A stretch of DNA of 64,000 bases. It comes from Jiangella asiatica. Its GTDB lineage: Bacteria > Actinomycetota > Actinomycetes > Jiangellales > Jiangellaceae. The notes under the pieces are model-generated. The model was not told where the DNA came from, made no database searches, and saw nothing but the letters and a program-made list of their open reading frames with translations. Of the stretch, positions 9,190-18,659 are shown in pieces. Location of the stretch: NCBI RefSeq assembly GCF_004349065.1, contig NZ_SMKZ01000021.1, forward strand, positions 52,827-116,826, in the 5' to 3' direction. Every line of letters begins with the position of its first letter. Position 1 is the first letter of the stretch. Both the position numbers and the translations under genes were made by a program.

Positions 9190-9890
9190 GAGCTCACCGC
9201 CCGTCGCCAGGGCATGAGCCATCGTTGCAGTGCCAGCAGCAGCAGGTCGGCCGCCAGCGCGAGCACCACACACAGCACCGACGCGGTCAGCACCTCGGCA
9301 TGGAAGTTGCTGCGCTGCCCCCGTGAGATGAGGTTGCCGAGGCCGCCGTGGTTGACGATCATGCCGACCGTCGTGAGCGCGACGGTGGACACCGTCGCGA
9401 CCCGCAGCGCCGCGAAGACCGCCGGCAGCGCCAGCGGCAGCTCGACCTTGCGCAGCAGCCGCAGCGAGTCGTAGCCCATGCCGACCGCGGACTCGCGCAC
9501 GTCGGCGGGAACCGCGTCCAGGCCGGTGAGGATGCCACGCACCAGGATGGTGAGCGAGTACAGCACCAGCCCGACCACCACCGTCGTCGCCGAGATGCCG
9601 GTGAACGGCAGCAGCAGGGAGAACAACGCCAGCGACGGCAGCGTGTACAGCGCCGTCGAGGTCCCGAGGATCGCCCCCCGCAGCCACTGCACCTGCCGCG
9701 CCACGACGGCCAGCACCAGTGCGACGGCGAAGCCGATGGCCACCGAGAGCACCGTGATGGTGATGTGCTGGCCGAGGGCGTCGAGGATCTCGTCCCAACG
9801 GGTTCGCACGTACTCGCCACACACCCAGTCGTTGCGTGCGAGGCAGTTGTCAGTCAGGGTTGCGTCATGAGCGGGCCCGAAGAGCGCCAT
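9186..9890 (-). CDS. Betaine/choline-type ABC transporter permease (first)
   Basis: A 234-residue permease of the OpuB/OpuC family. The N-terminal NDWVCGEYVRTRWDEILDAL is the usual cytoplasm-to-membrane lead-in for these proteins, followed by helices and the EAA loop ESAVGMGYDSLRLLRKVELPLALP. I place the start at ATG 9890, only 24 bp from the divergent ATPase start at 9915, so the two transcription units share a very short promoter interval. An alternative ATPase start (9867) would even make the two coding regions overlap. It forms a translationally coupled pair with the next permease. Confidence 0.87.
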   Translation of the reverse strand: MALFGPAHDATLTDNCLARNDWVCGEYVRTRWDEILDALGQHITITVLSVAIGFAVALVLAVVARQVQWLRGAILGTSTALYTLPSLALFSLLLPFTGISATTVVVGLVLYSLTILVRGILTGLDAVPADVRESAVGMGYDSLRLLRKVELPLALPAVFAALRVATVSTVALTTVGMIVNHGGLGNLISRGQRSNFHAEVLTASVLCVVLALAADLLLLALQRWLMPWRRAVSS

Positions 9891-9914
9891 TCCGTCGACG
9901 CTACCGAAGAACCG

Positions 9915-11069
9915 ATGATTCGTCTCGACCGCGTGTCGAAGAGATACGCCGACGGCACCGTCGCGGTCCAGGAGCTCTCGCTCGAGGTCGGCCGCGGCGA
10001 GCTGGTGGTGCTCGTGGGCCCGTCCGGTTGCGGCAAGACCACCACCATGAAGATGGTCAACCGCCTGGTCGAGCCGACCGCCGGCAGCATCTACGTCGAC
10101 GGCGTCGACGTCACCCAAGCCGACCCGGTGGCGCTGCGTCGCGGCATCGGCTACGTCATCCAGAACGTCGGGCTGTTCCCACACCGCACCATCGAGGACA
10201 ACATCGCTGTCGTGCCGGAGCTGGTCGGCTGGGCGCGCCGGCAGCGCGCCGACCGCGCCCGCGAGCTGATGGAGCTGGTCGGGCTCGACCCCGCCGTGCA
10301 CGGCCCGCGCTACCCGCACGAGCTCTCCGGCGGCCAGCGCCAGCGCGTCGGCGTGGCCCGCGCACTCGCCGTCGACCCGCCGGTGCTGCTGATGGACGAG
10401 CCGTTCAGCGCCGTCGACCCGGTGGTCCGGTCACAGCTGCAGGACGAGTTCCTGCGGCTGCAGGACGACGTGCGCAAGACCATCCTCTTCGTCACCCACG
10501 ACATCGAGGAGGCGGTCCGGCTCGGCGATCGCATCGCGGTCTTCAAGCAGGGCGGCCTGCTGGAGCAGTACGACACCCCGGCCGCCGTCCTCGGCGCGCC
10601 GGCCACCGACTTCGTCGCCGACTTCGTGGGTGCGGACCGCGGCCTGAAGCGGCTGTCCGTCACCCCCATCACCCAGGCCGACCTCGAGCATCCACCCGTC
10701 GTGCGTGCCGAGGACGACCTCACCGACGCCGGCTCCGTACTGGGCTCGGGACGGTGGGCGGTGGTGCTGGACGGCGACGGCAAGCTGGCCGGGTGGGTCG
10801 GCCGCGACATGCTGACCGGCAGCGGCCGGGTCCGTGATCGGGCCCGGCGGATGGAGGCGTGGGTCGAGCTGGACGACACCCTCAAGGTGGCGTTCGCGGA
10901 GATGCTGCAGTGGAACGCCGGCTGGATCGCGGTGCTGGACGACGACGACCGCTACGTCGGCGTGCTGACGCCGGCCACGCTGCACACCGCTCTGCGCCGT
11001 TCCGTGGAAGCCGAGGTGCAGGACGTGCCGCGCGCCGCCGTGCTGCTGGAGACGGTGCAAGACGCCTGA
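9915..11069 (+). CDS. Betaine/choline-type ABC transporter ATP-binding protein
   Basis: A 384-residue ATPase that energises the importer encoded on the opposite strand. Walker A GPSGCGKTT, signature LSGGQRQR and Walker B VLLMDEP are intact. The C-terminal third (from about residue 260) resembles a paired CBS region, which in OpuA-type systems senses ionic strength; here it reads WAVVLDGDGKLAGWVGRDML and later GWIAVLDDDDRYVGVLTP. I chose ATG 9915 (MIRLDRVSKRYADG) because family members start there; ATG 9867 is possible. Divergence from its permeases is less common than a single operon. Confidence 0.9.
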   Translation: MIRLDRVSKRYADGTVAVQELSLEVGRGELVVLVGPSGCGKTTTMKMVNRLVEPTAGSIYVDGVDVTQADPVALRRGIGYVIQNVGLFPHRTIEDNIAVVPELVGWARRQRADRARELMELVGLDPAVHGPRYPHELSGGQRQRVGVARALAVDPPVLLMDEPFSAVDPVVRSQLQDEFLRLQDDVRKTILFVTHDIEEAVRLGDRIAVFKQGGLLEQYDTPAAVLGAPATDFVADFVGADRGLKRLSVTPITQADLEHPPVVRAEDDLTDAGSVLGSGRWAVVLDGDGKLAGWVGRDMLTGSGRVRDRARRMEAWVELDDTLKVAFAEMLQWNAGWIAVLDDDDRYVGVLTPATLHTALRRSVEAEVQDVPRAAVLLETVQDA

Positions 11070-11180
11070 GCTCGGGCGCTGCACCCCCAACCGGGTCAGA
11101 AGCCCCGGCGCGAAGCCGCAGTAGCACGCGAGAACGTACGACGCTGGAGCGCCTGGAGAAGCTCCGCCGTCACGCGTAGG

Positions 11181-11768
11181 TCAGGCGCTGCGCTCCTGCG
11201 GTTCGACCGGTGCGGACTTCGCCTTGCGCCGGTCGGCCTCCGGCAGCAGGTCGGTGTTCTTGTCCTCCCACGTGATGAGGTCGACCACCGTCGGGGCCTC
11301 GCTGAGGTCGGGCCACAGGTCGTTCCACTCCGCGCCTTCGGCCAGCCGGGCCAGCTCGACGCTCGGGGTGGAGGCACCCGGGCGGGCGCTGCGTGCGGCC
11401 GCGATCTCGGCCTCCAGCAGGTCGAGCTTGGATCGCATGACGTCGATGCGCTCGGAGGCGACATCGAGCAGCCCGACCATGTGGTCGGTGAACTCGCGGT
11501 GCTCCTCGGAGTAGCGCGCGTGTGCCTCGGAGTACTCCGCCGCCTGCTCGGCCCGGACCGTCGCCACCTCGACCCGCAGCCGCCGCTCGAGCCGCAGGAC
11601 GAACGCGCCCAGGACCGCCGCGACGACCGCACCCTCCGCGGCGGCCAGCCGAGGCCACGGCCCATCGGCAACGAAGGCGGCCGCGGCCAGCCCCATCGCC
11701 AGAGCAGGGGCGAAGACGGCGAGCACGCGGACAGCGGTGAGGCGGCGGCGGTGACGGACGGAGGCCAT
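11181..11768 (-). CDS. Hypothetical membrane-anchored coiled-coil protein
   Basis: A 195-residue protein that I cannot assign to a named family. It has a short basic N-terminus, two closely spaced hydrophobic helices (about residues 13-33 and 38-58), then a charged helical segment with coiled-coil character (RAEQAAEYSEAHARYSEEH, RIDVMRSKLDLLEAEI) and an acidic tail containing WNDLWPDLSEAPTVVDLITW. It would sit in the inner membrane with the coiled coil in the cytoplasm. ATG 11768 is preferred over GTG 11777. It stands alone, convergent with the betaine ATPase gene and divergent from the hydrolase gene. Confidence 0.65.
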   Translation of the reverse strand: MASVRHRRRLTAVRVLAVFAPALAMGLAAAAFVADGPWPRLAAAEGAVVAAVLGAFVLRLERRLRVEVATVRAEQAAEYSEAHARYSEEHREFTDHMVGLLDVASERIDVMRSKLDLLEAEIAAARSARPGASTPSVELARLAEGAEWNDLWPDLSEAPTVVDLITWEDKNTDLLPEADRRKAKSAPVEPQERSA

Positions 11769-12038
11769 GGGCGTCACCGTACCTGCTTGTACGACGCGAA
11801 TCGGACTTCACACGCCGCGCCACACCGGCGGTTTCAGACGATCGCGGCGAGCGCAGGACGGCCAGCGCACCCACCCCGCCCAGCAGCGCGGTACCGGCGA
11901 GCGCGGCACAGGTCACCGTCACCGCGTCGGCCGAGCCGGCATTCGTCGACATGGCTACCGCGATGCCCCCTGGCCGACCGGCTTCGCCCGTCGCGAACCG
12001 GAGCCGGAGGCGGCCAGGTGCCGCGCTAGCGTCGGCTC

Positions 12039-12887
12039 ATGCCTACGATCCGGGTCAACGGTGGCGACCTCGCCTACGACGACGCCGGCGCCGGCCCCGC
12101 GGTGGTGCTGGTCCACGCCGGGCTCGCCGACCGGCGCATGTGGGACCACCAGTTCACCGCCCTGTCCGCACACCATCGCGTGGTCCGGTACGACTGGCGC
12201 GGGTACGGCGGCTCCGGTGACGCCAGCGGCGAGTTCGCGCACTACGCCGACCTGCTCGGGCTGCTGGACGCCCTCGGCATCGAGCGCGCGACCCTGGTCG
12301 GGTGCTCCTACGGCGGCGCCTACGCCGTTGACGTCGCGCTGACCGCGCCGGACCGGGTGACATCGCTGGTTCTCGTCTCGTCGGGCCTGTCTGGGCACGA
12401 GTGGCCGGCGGAGATGGGCGAGCTGGCGCGAGCTCGCATTCACGCCGCGCTGCCGCCGCAGCGGCTGCGCGCCTACCGCGAACGCACCGCCGCGAGCGTC
12501 GACGCCGACGACGTCACCGCGATGGCCGAGGCGCAGCTCGCCCTGATGGTCGTGGGCCCGGACCGTGAGCGGGGCGACCTCGACCCGCGGGTGTGGGAAC
12601 GCGCTCTGACGATGTGCCGCCTGGTGTTCCAGCGCGAGTGGTCCGGCCCGGCGTACACCGAGGTCGGGCTGCGTCCACCGGCGAAGGGACGGCTGCACGA
12701 GGTGCGCACACCGGCCCTCGTGGTCAACGGCCTGGCCGACCTCTCCTACATCCAGGACGTCTCCGGCATGCTGGCCGACGGCATCGCCGGCGCCCGGCGG
12801 GTGGACCTGCCCGACACCGGCCACCTGCCGCCGCTGGAGCGGCCGGAACAGCTCACGGCTCTGCTGGCGGACTTCCTGGCGCGTTGA
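12039..12887 (+). CDS. Alpha/beta fold hydrolase
   Basis: A 282-residue cytoplasmic alpha/beta hydrolase. The oxyanion region VLVHAGLADRRMWDHQF, the nucleophile elbow GCSYGG (Ser90), an acid in NGLADLSYI (Asp near 231) and the final His in DTGHLPPLE (near 262) complete the triad. The Cys before the nucleophile Ser is common in this branch. Substrate unknown. It ends 1 bp before the convergent DUF3180 gene. No neighbour suggests a pathway. Confidence 0.85.
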   Translation: MPTIRVNGGDLAYDDAGAGPAVVLVHAGLADRRMWDHQFTALSAHHRVVRYDWRGYGGSGDASGEFAHYADLLGLLDALGIERATLVGCSYGGAYAVDVALTAPDRVTSLVLVSSGLSGHEWPAEMGELARARIHAALPPQRLRAYRERTAASVDADDVTAMAEAQLALMVVGPDRERGDLDPRVWERALTMCRLVFQREWSGPAYTEVGLRPPAKGRLHEVRTPALVVNGLADLSYIQDVSGMLADGIAGARRVDLPDTGHLPPLERPEQLTALLADFLAR

Positions 12888-13364
12888 TCAGGAGGCGGCC
12901 AGGTCGCCGTTCTCGTCCTCCGCCGGCGGCGGCACCTCGCCGGCCCGCTCCAGCCGGACCGCGGCGACGGAGAGCACCACCGCGCACACCACCGTTATGC
13001 CGGAGAGTACGGCGCGGTTGCGGCCCATCGGCACGTCGAGCATGGTCGACGCCAGCAGTCCGAGGCCGCCGTAACCACCGGCGACGACGGCGCCGAAGTA
13101 CGCCGACGCCTTGGCCAGCGCCACCGAACGAGCCACTCGCAGCGCGTCGATGCGCTGGTCGAAGCGCCGCTCGGTGATCCAGGCGCGCACCGCCCGGGCG
13201 CCGGCGAACATCGCGATGGCGAGGAACAGCAGCAGGAGCGGCAGCACCCACGGCACCGGCGGCAGCGAACCCGAGGCGGCGTCGACCAGCCGGCTGATTG
13301 ACCAGCCGATCGGAACCGCCACCAGGGCGGCCCAGATCAGCGAGCCGATCTTCGTCTTCTGCAC
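12888..13364 (-). CDS. DUF3180 membrane protein
   Basis: A 158-residue actinobacterial membrane protein with four hydrophobic segments (about residues 8-28, 37-56, 85-107 and 116-136) separated by a basic loop (ITERRFDQRIDALRVARSVALAKASAYFG reads as the DUF3180 core when trimmed to the motif ALRVARSVALAKAS). GTG 13364 has a GGAGCGG site. DUF3180 genes very often follow folK in actinobacteria, as here (18 bp gap). The role is unknown; it is the last gene of the purD-folP-folB-folK operon. Confidence 0.88.
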   Translation of the reverse strand: MQKTKIGSLIWAALVAVPIGWSISRLVDAASGSLPPVPWVLPLLLLFLAIAMFAGARAVRAWITERRFDQRIDALRVARSVALAKASAYFGAVVAGGYGGLGLLASTMLDVPMGRNRAVLSGITVVCAVVLSVAAVRLERAGEVPPPAEDENGDLAAS

Positions 13365-13382
13365 GGAACCGCTCCGGTCGTG

Positions 13383-13949
13383 TCAGGCGGGGAACTCGAG
13401 GCTCTCCTCCAGCCGGCGGACGCCCGTGGCGTCGACGGCGGAGCTGAGGTCGAGCACCCGGCCGAGGCCGGGGATGCGGAACTCTGGGTCGACGTCGGCC
13501 CACGGGATCAGCACGAACGCCCGCTCGGCCAGCCGCGGGTGCGGTACCCGAAGGTCCTCGTCGTCAGCGGTGACGTCACCGACGGCCAGGACGTCGATGT
13601 CCAGGGTGCGCGGGCCGTTCGGCACGTCTCGGGTGCGCCCGTAGGCGGACTCGGTGGACTGCGCCCGTTCCATCAGCGAGCGCGGGGAGAGAGTGGTGTC
13701 GACCACCAGGACGGCGTTGAGGAACTTCGGGGAGTCCGAGGGGGCGTCCACTGGCTCGGACTCGTACACGGGCGACACTGCCACGGCCACGATCTCCGAG
13801 GAGTCCGTCAACGTGTCGACGGCCGCCTGGAGAAACTCGAGCCGGTCACCCAGGTTGCTGCCCAGTGCGAACGCGGTGCGACGCAGCGGGCGCAGATCAC
13901 CGGTCAGGGTGTCGGCGTCGACGACGTTGGGGTTGGGGACATTGGTCAC
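13383..13949 (-). CDS. folK: 2-amino-4-hydroxy-6-hydroxymethyldihydropteridine diphosphokinase FolK
   Basis: Transfers pyrophosphate from ATP to 6-hydroxymethyl-dihydropterin in folate synthesis, supplying the substrate of FolP. The 188-residue protein shows ALGSNLGDRLEFLQAAV, the acidic metal-binding DIDVLAVGD after GPRTLDID, and VPHPRLAERAFVLIPW. It carries a short N-terminal extension (about 20 residues) typical of actinobacterial forms. GTG 13949 overlaps the folB stop by 4 bp, so the kinase is translationally coupled to the aldolase. Confidence 0.95.
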   Translation of the reverse strand: MTNVPNPNVVDADTLTGDLRPLRRTAFALGSNLGDRLEFLQAAVDTLTDSSEIVAVAVSPVYESEPVDAPSDSPKFLNAVLVVDTTLSPRSLMERAQSTESAYGRTRDVPNGPRTLDIDVLAVGDVTADDEDLRVPHPRLAERAFVLIPWADVDPEFRIPGLGRVLDLSSAVDATGVRRLEESLEFPA

Positions 13950-14308
13950 GTTCGGGCCCTTCGGATCGTCACGGTCACGTCGTCGAATGGCACCGAGATC
14001 GGCGCCTCCGGCTTGTGCACGGTCACTTCGGCATCCTCGATCCTGGGATCCTCCAGGCAGAGGTCTGCGATGCGCTGGGCGAGGGTCTCAACCAGTCTGA
14101 CCGGTTCCCCCTCGACGAGGCCGACCACCCGTTCAGCAAGACTGCCATAGTCGACGGTGTCGGTCAGGTCGTCGCTGCGCGCCGCCGCCCGGGTGTCGAC
14201 GCTCACGGAGACGTCGACCCGGAACAGCTGACCGGTCTCCCGTTCGTGAGGGAGCCAGCCGTGGCGTCCGGTCGCGGTCAGGCCGCGCAGCTCGATGCGG
14301 TCAAGCAC
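13946..14308 (-). CDS. folB: Dihydroneopterin aldolase FolB
   Basis: Cleaves 7,8-dihydroneopterin to 6-hydroxymethyl-dihydropterin and glycolaldehyde. The 120-residue protein has the family start DRIELRGLTATGRHGWLPHE, the conserved Tyr in DTVDYGSLAERV, the ETLAQRIADLCL helix and KPEAPI near the C-terminus; the octamer-forming subunit length is normal. GTG 14308 is the likely start, about 63 bp downstream of folP. Confidence 0.94.
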   Translation of the reverse strand: MLDRIELRGLTATGRHGWLPHERETGQLFRVDVSVSVDTRAAARSDDLTDTVDYGSLAERVVGLVEGEPVRLVETLAQRIADLCLEDPRIEDAEVTVHKPEAPISVPFDDVTVTIRRART

Positions 14309-14371
14309 GCCACGACACTAGTCGCAGCGCCCGGCCGGCCGCCTCCCCCTTGGTCGTGGCATTGGACACGC

Positions 14372-15243
14372 TCATCCGTCCTCCATGCCCAATCGGGCAG
14401 CGACCCGCACCGCGTCCAGCGTCGCGGGCACCGTGTGCACCCGGATACACCATGCGCCCTCCAGCGCCGCCAGGACGGACAGCGCGTCGGTGGCGGCGTC
14501 GCGGCCGATCGGCAGGCGGCGTTCGCCAGTCGCGGGGTCGGCGAGCAGTTCACCCAGGAAGGTCTTGCGGGACGCGGCCACCAGCACCGGGAAGTCCAGC
14601 CGCACCAGTTCGTGGAGCCGGGCCAGCAGCGTCCAGTTGTGCTCCCAGGTCTTGGAGAAGCCCAGGCCCGGGTCGAAGACGATGTGTTCGGGCCGAATCC
14701 CGGCCGCCAAGGCGGCGTCGAACCGCGGCCGCATCTCCCCGATGACGTCGGCGACCACGTCGTCGTAGTCGGTGAGCTGCTGCATCCGGTCGGAGTGTGC
14801 GCGCCAGTGCATCAGCACGACCGGCACCCCCGCGTCGGCGACGACCCGAAGCATGTCCGGGTCGGCCTGGCCGCCGGAGACGTCGTTGACCAACCGGGCG
14901 CCCGCCTCCAGTGCCTGCTCGGCGACGGAGGCGCGCATGGTGTCGACGGAGACCACGGCACCGGCTGCCGCCAGCTCGCGGATGACCGGCAGTGCCCGGC
15001 GGCGTTCCTCGTCGATCGACGGCCGCACGGCGCCGGGCCGGGTGGACTCGCCGCCGACGTCCACGATGTCGGCGCCCTGGGCGATGAGATCGAGGCCATG
15101 CCGTACGGCGTCACCGGGCTCGAACCAGAAGCCGCCGTCGGAGAAGGAGTCCGGCGTCACGTTGACCACCCCCATCACCAGCGCCCGCGGCGGCTGGGGC
15201 AGGTCGGCGACATACCGGATGGGCCGGCCCGGCCGCTGCGTGC

Positions 15244-15247
<4 letters not shown>
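14372..15247 (-). CDS. folP: Dihydropteroate synthase FolP
   Basis: Condenses hydroxymethyl-dihydropterin pyrophosphate with p-aminobenzoate; the sulfonamide target. The 291-residue TIM barrel shows [14 protein letters not shown] near residue 25, [10 protein letters not shown] near 62, [21 protein letters not shown] and the terminal RVHTV motif. ATG 15247 overlaps the purD stop (ATGA). In the window it is flanked by folB and folK, giving three consecutive steps of one pathway; no folE or pabAB is present here. Confidence 0.95.
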
Positions 15248-16491
<1,244 letters not shown>

Positions 16492-16637
16492 GTCCGCCGA
16501 CCCTATCGGGCCGGCGACGCCGCCACCTACACCGTCCGTACCTGATCCGTCTCCGGCCCGCCACGGCCACTCCCGCCCATGTCCATCGGCTGGTCGCCGC
16601 GCTCGACGAGCACAGCCATGAGTTAGCGTGACAAGCG

Positions 16638-17411
16638 ATGACTCAGCGATGGATCGACCTCGTCGGCGCGGTCAACGTCCGTGACCTCGGCGGGCTGCCC
16701 ACGACGGACGGAGGTGCCACCCGGTTCGGCCGGGTGCTGCGCTCGGACAACCTCCAGGATCTGATCGACGACGACATCGAGCGGCTCACCGGCGCACTGC
16801 GCGTCCGCGACGTCCTCGACCTGCGTACCGGCGTCGAGGTGGCGTCCGAAGGCCCGGGGCCGCTGACCACCGTGCCGGACGTCACCGTCCACCACCTGTC
16901 GCTGTACCCGGAGGTCGGCGAGCGTACCGACGTCGAGGCCGAGTCCGTGCTGCCGTGGACCCGCCAGAACGGCAACACCATCCGGCAGGACACCGGCACC
17001 TACTACGTCAACTACCTGCGCCACCGGCCGGACAACGTCGTCGCCGCGCTGCGCACCATGGCCACCAGCAGCGGCGCCGCGTTGGTGCACTGCGCCGCCG
17101 GCAAGGACCGCACCGGTGTGGTCTGCGCGCTGGCGCTGTCCGTGGCTGGGGTCGAGCGCGACGCGATCATCGCCGACTACGTCCAGACCGGCGAACGCAT
17201 CGAAGCCATCATCGGCCGGCTCCGGGCCACCGCCACGTACGCGGCGGACCTCGACGGCCGTCCGGTCGACAGCAACCTGCCGCGAGCGGAGTCGATGGTC
17301 ACGTTCCTCGACACCGTCGACGAACGCTTCGGCGGCCCGCTGGCCTGGCTGGGCCGGCACGGCTGGACGACGTCGGACACCGACGCGCTGCGCACTCGCC
17401 TGCTCGCATGA
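16638..17411 (+). CDS. Protein tyrosine phosphatase, LipA/PtpB-like
   Basis: A 257-residue cytoplasmic phosphatase of the group that includes Mycobacterium PtpB and Listeria LipA. It has the N-terminal signature [24 protein letters not shown] and the P-loop [11 protein letters not shown] with catalytic Cys152. The Lys inside the P-loop (CxxGKDR) is typical of this branch, which can act on phosphotyrosine and on phosphoinositides. Its stop overlaps the next start by 4 bp (ATGA), so the acetyltransferase is coupled to it. Confidence 0.9.
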   Translation: MTQRWIDLVGAVNVRDLGGLPTTDGGATRFGRVLRSDNLQDLIDDDIERLTGALRVRDVLDLRTGVEVASEGPGPLTTVPDVTVHHLSLYPEVGERTDVEAESVLPWTRQNGNTIRQDTGTYYVNYLRHRPDNVVAALRTMATSSGAALVHCAAGKDRTGVVCALALSVAGVERDAIIADYVQTGERIEAIIGRLRATATYAADLDGRPVDSNLPRAESMVTFLDTVDERFGGPLAWLGRHGWTTSDTDALRTRLLA

Positions 17412-17986
17412 CCAACGACCGCTTCATGCTGATCCACGACCCGGGGTTCCAAGCCGGTGGCGAGCGCGTTCTGGGTGCCGAGTTCACAGCGATGAGCGAG
17501 AGGGTGTTGCGGGTCACGGAGCTGACCTCTCGTCTCAACGTCCTCCCGTTCGATGACGAGGCGGGCAAGGCGGCACTGCTCGAGCAGATCCTTGGCCGCC
17601 CGCTCCCGGCGAGGGTGACGATCTACCCGCCCTTCTATACGGATCACGGCCTTCGTCTGGACCTGGCGGAGCGTGTCTTCATCAATCAGGGCTGCACGTT
17701 CCTCGACTACGCCGGCATCCGGTTGGGCGAGGGTGTGATGGTCGGCCCGAAAGCCACGTTCATCACGATGGGCCACCCGGTGGACCCTGACGAGCGGCGA
17801 CAGTTCCTCACCGGTGCGCCCATCGATGTGGCGGAGAACGTGTGGATCGGTGCCGGCGCGACGATCCTGCCTGGCGTCAGCATCGGTCGCGACTCCGTTG
17901 TCGCGGCCGGGACGATCGTGGCCGACGATGTGCCGGCGGCGAGTCTGGTAGCCGGGTCCAAGGGCACCGTGCGCCGACGGTGGTAG
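17408..17986 (+). CDS. Left-handed beta-helix acyltransferase (maltose/galactoside O-acetyltransferase type)
   Basis: A 192-residue hexapeptide-repeat acetyltransferase of the LacA/Maa group, which moves acetyl from acetyl-CoA to a sugar hydroxyl. The N-terminal cap is followed by hexapeptide turns such as INQGCTFLDYAGIRLGEGVMVGP trimmed here to GEGVMVGP, then NVWIGAGATILPGVSIG. The His in ITMGHPVDPDERR is the expected catalytic base. It is coupled to the tyrosine phosphatase gene. Codon use is slightly less G/C-biased than that of the phosphatase gene, a weak hint of separate origin. Substrate unknown. Confidence 0.85.
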   Translation: MTNDRFMLIHDPGFQAGGERVLGAEFTAMSERVLRVTELTSRLNVLPFDDEAGKAALLEQILGRPLPARVTIYPPFYTDHGLRLDLAERVFINQGCTFLDYAGIRLGEGVMVGPKATFITMGHPVDPDERRQFLTGAPIDVAENVWIGAGATILPGVSIGRDSVVAAGTIVADDVPAASLVAGSKGTVRRRW

Positions 17987-18031
17987 GACCGCACCGCGTT
18001 GACGCCGGTTCGGTGAGCGCGGTTGCGGCGA

Positions 18032-18646
18032 TCAGGCGCGCGAGGTGAGCACGGCGGTGAGGCGGTCGCGGACATCCGGCCACTCCGCGGCCAGGATCGA
18101 GTAGTAGACCGTGTCGCGCCAGGTGCCGTCGGGGCGGCGCATATGGTGGCGCAGGACGCCCTCGCGCACCGCGCCCAGCCGCTCGATCGCCGTCCGCGAG
18201 CGCTCGTTCAGGTGATCGGTCTTCAGCGACACCCGCTCCAGGCCGAGCGTGTCGAACGCGTGCTCCAGCAGGAGCAGCTTGGCGGCGGTGTTGACCTCGG
18301 TGCGCCACCACTCCGGCCCGATCCAGGTGGCGCCGATCTCGACCCGCAGGTTCCGGGCGTCGATGTCGAGGTAGGACGTGGAGCCGACGATCCGGCCGTC
18401 GGCCTGACGGCGGATCGCCCACGGCGCCATGTCGCCCCAGCGCCCGCCCTCGACCATCGCCGACACGACGCCGTGCAAACTCTTGGCCGCCCCGATCCGC
18501 CACATGTGCATCCACCGGAAGATCTCGTCCGGGTCGGTGGCGGCGGCCATGAGATCGCCGACGTGATCAGTGCTGAGCGGTTCGAGGGTGACCCAGCGGT
18601 TCTCGAGCGGGACGGCGGAGATGGCGACGTCGTTCACGCTCGCCAT
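18032..18646 (-). CDS. GNAT N-acetyltransferase, RimJ/RimL type
   Basis: A 204-residue acetyltransferase of the RimJ/RimL branch of GNAT. The typical lead VTLEPLSTDHVGDL, the strand IVGSTSYLDID, EIGATWIGPEWW and the C-terminal NERSRTAIERLGAVREGVL followed by GTWRDTVYYSI are all present. Substrates of this branch are protein N-termini, small molecules or drugs, and nothing here decides between them. It begins 13 bp after the MMPL exporter stop on the same strand, so the two are probably cotranscribed. Confidence 0.88.
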   Translation of the reverse strand: MASVNDVAISAVPLENRWVTLEPLSTDHVGDLMAAATDPDEIFRWMHMWRIGAAKSLHGVVSAMVEGGRWGDMAPWAIRRQADGRIVGSTSYLDIDARNLRVEIGATWIGPEWWRTEVNTAAKLLLLEHAFDTLGLERVSLKTDHLNERSRTAIERLGAVREGVLRHHMRRPDGTWRDTVYYSILAAEWPDVRDRLTAVLTSRA

Positions 18647-18659
18647 GATCCCACCCGGC

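Noticed and set aside
11170..11952. Minus-strand frame that begins with a hydrophobic segment (AVTVTCAALAGTALLGGV)
   Set aside because: The first ~40 codons look like a membrane helix, but the frame then runs in the wrong frame through the coiled-coil protein gene and has no stop near the helix. It may be a decayed small gene, but the evidence is too thin.
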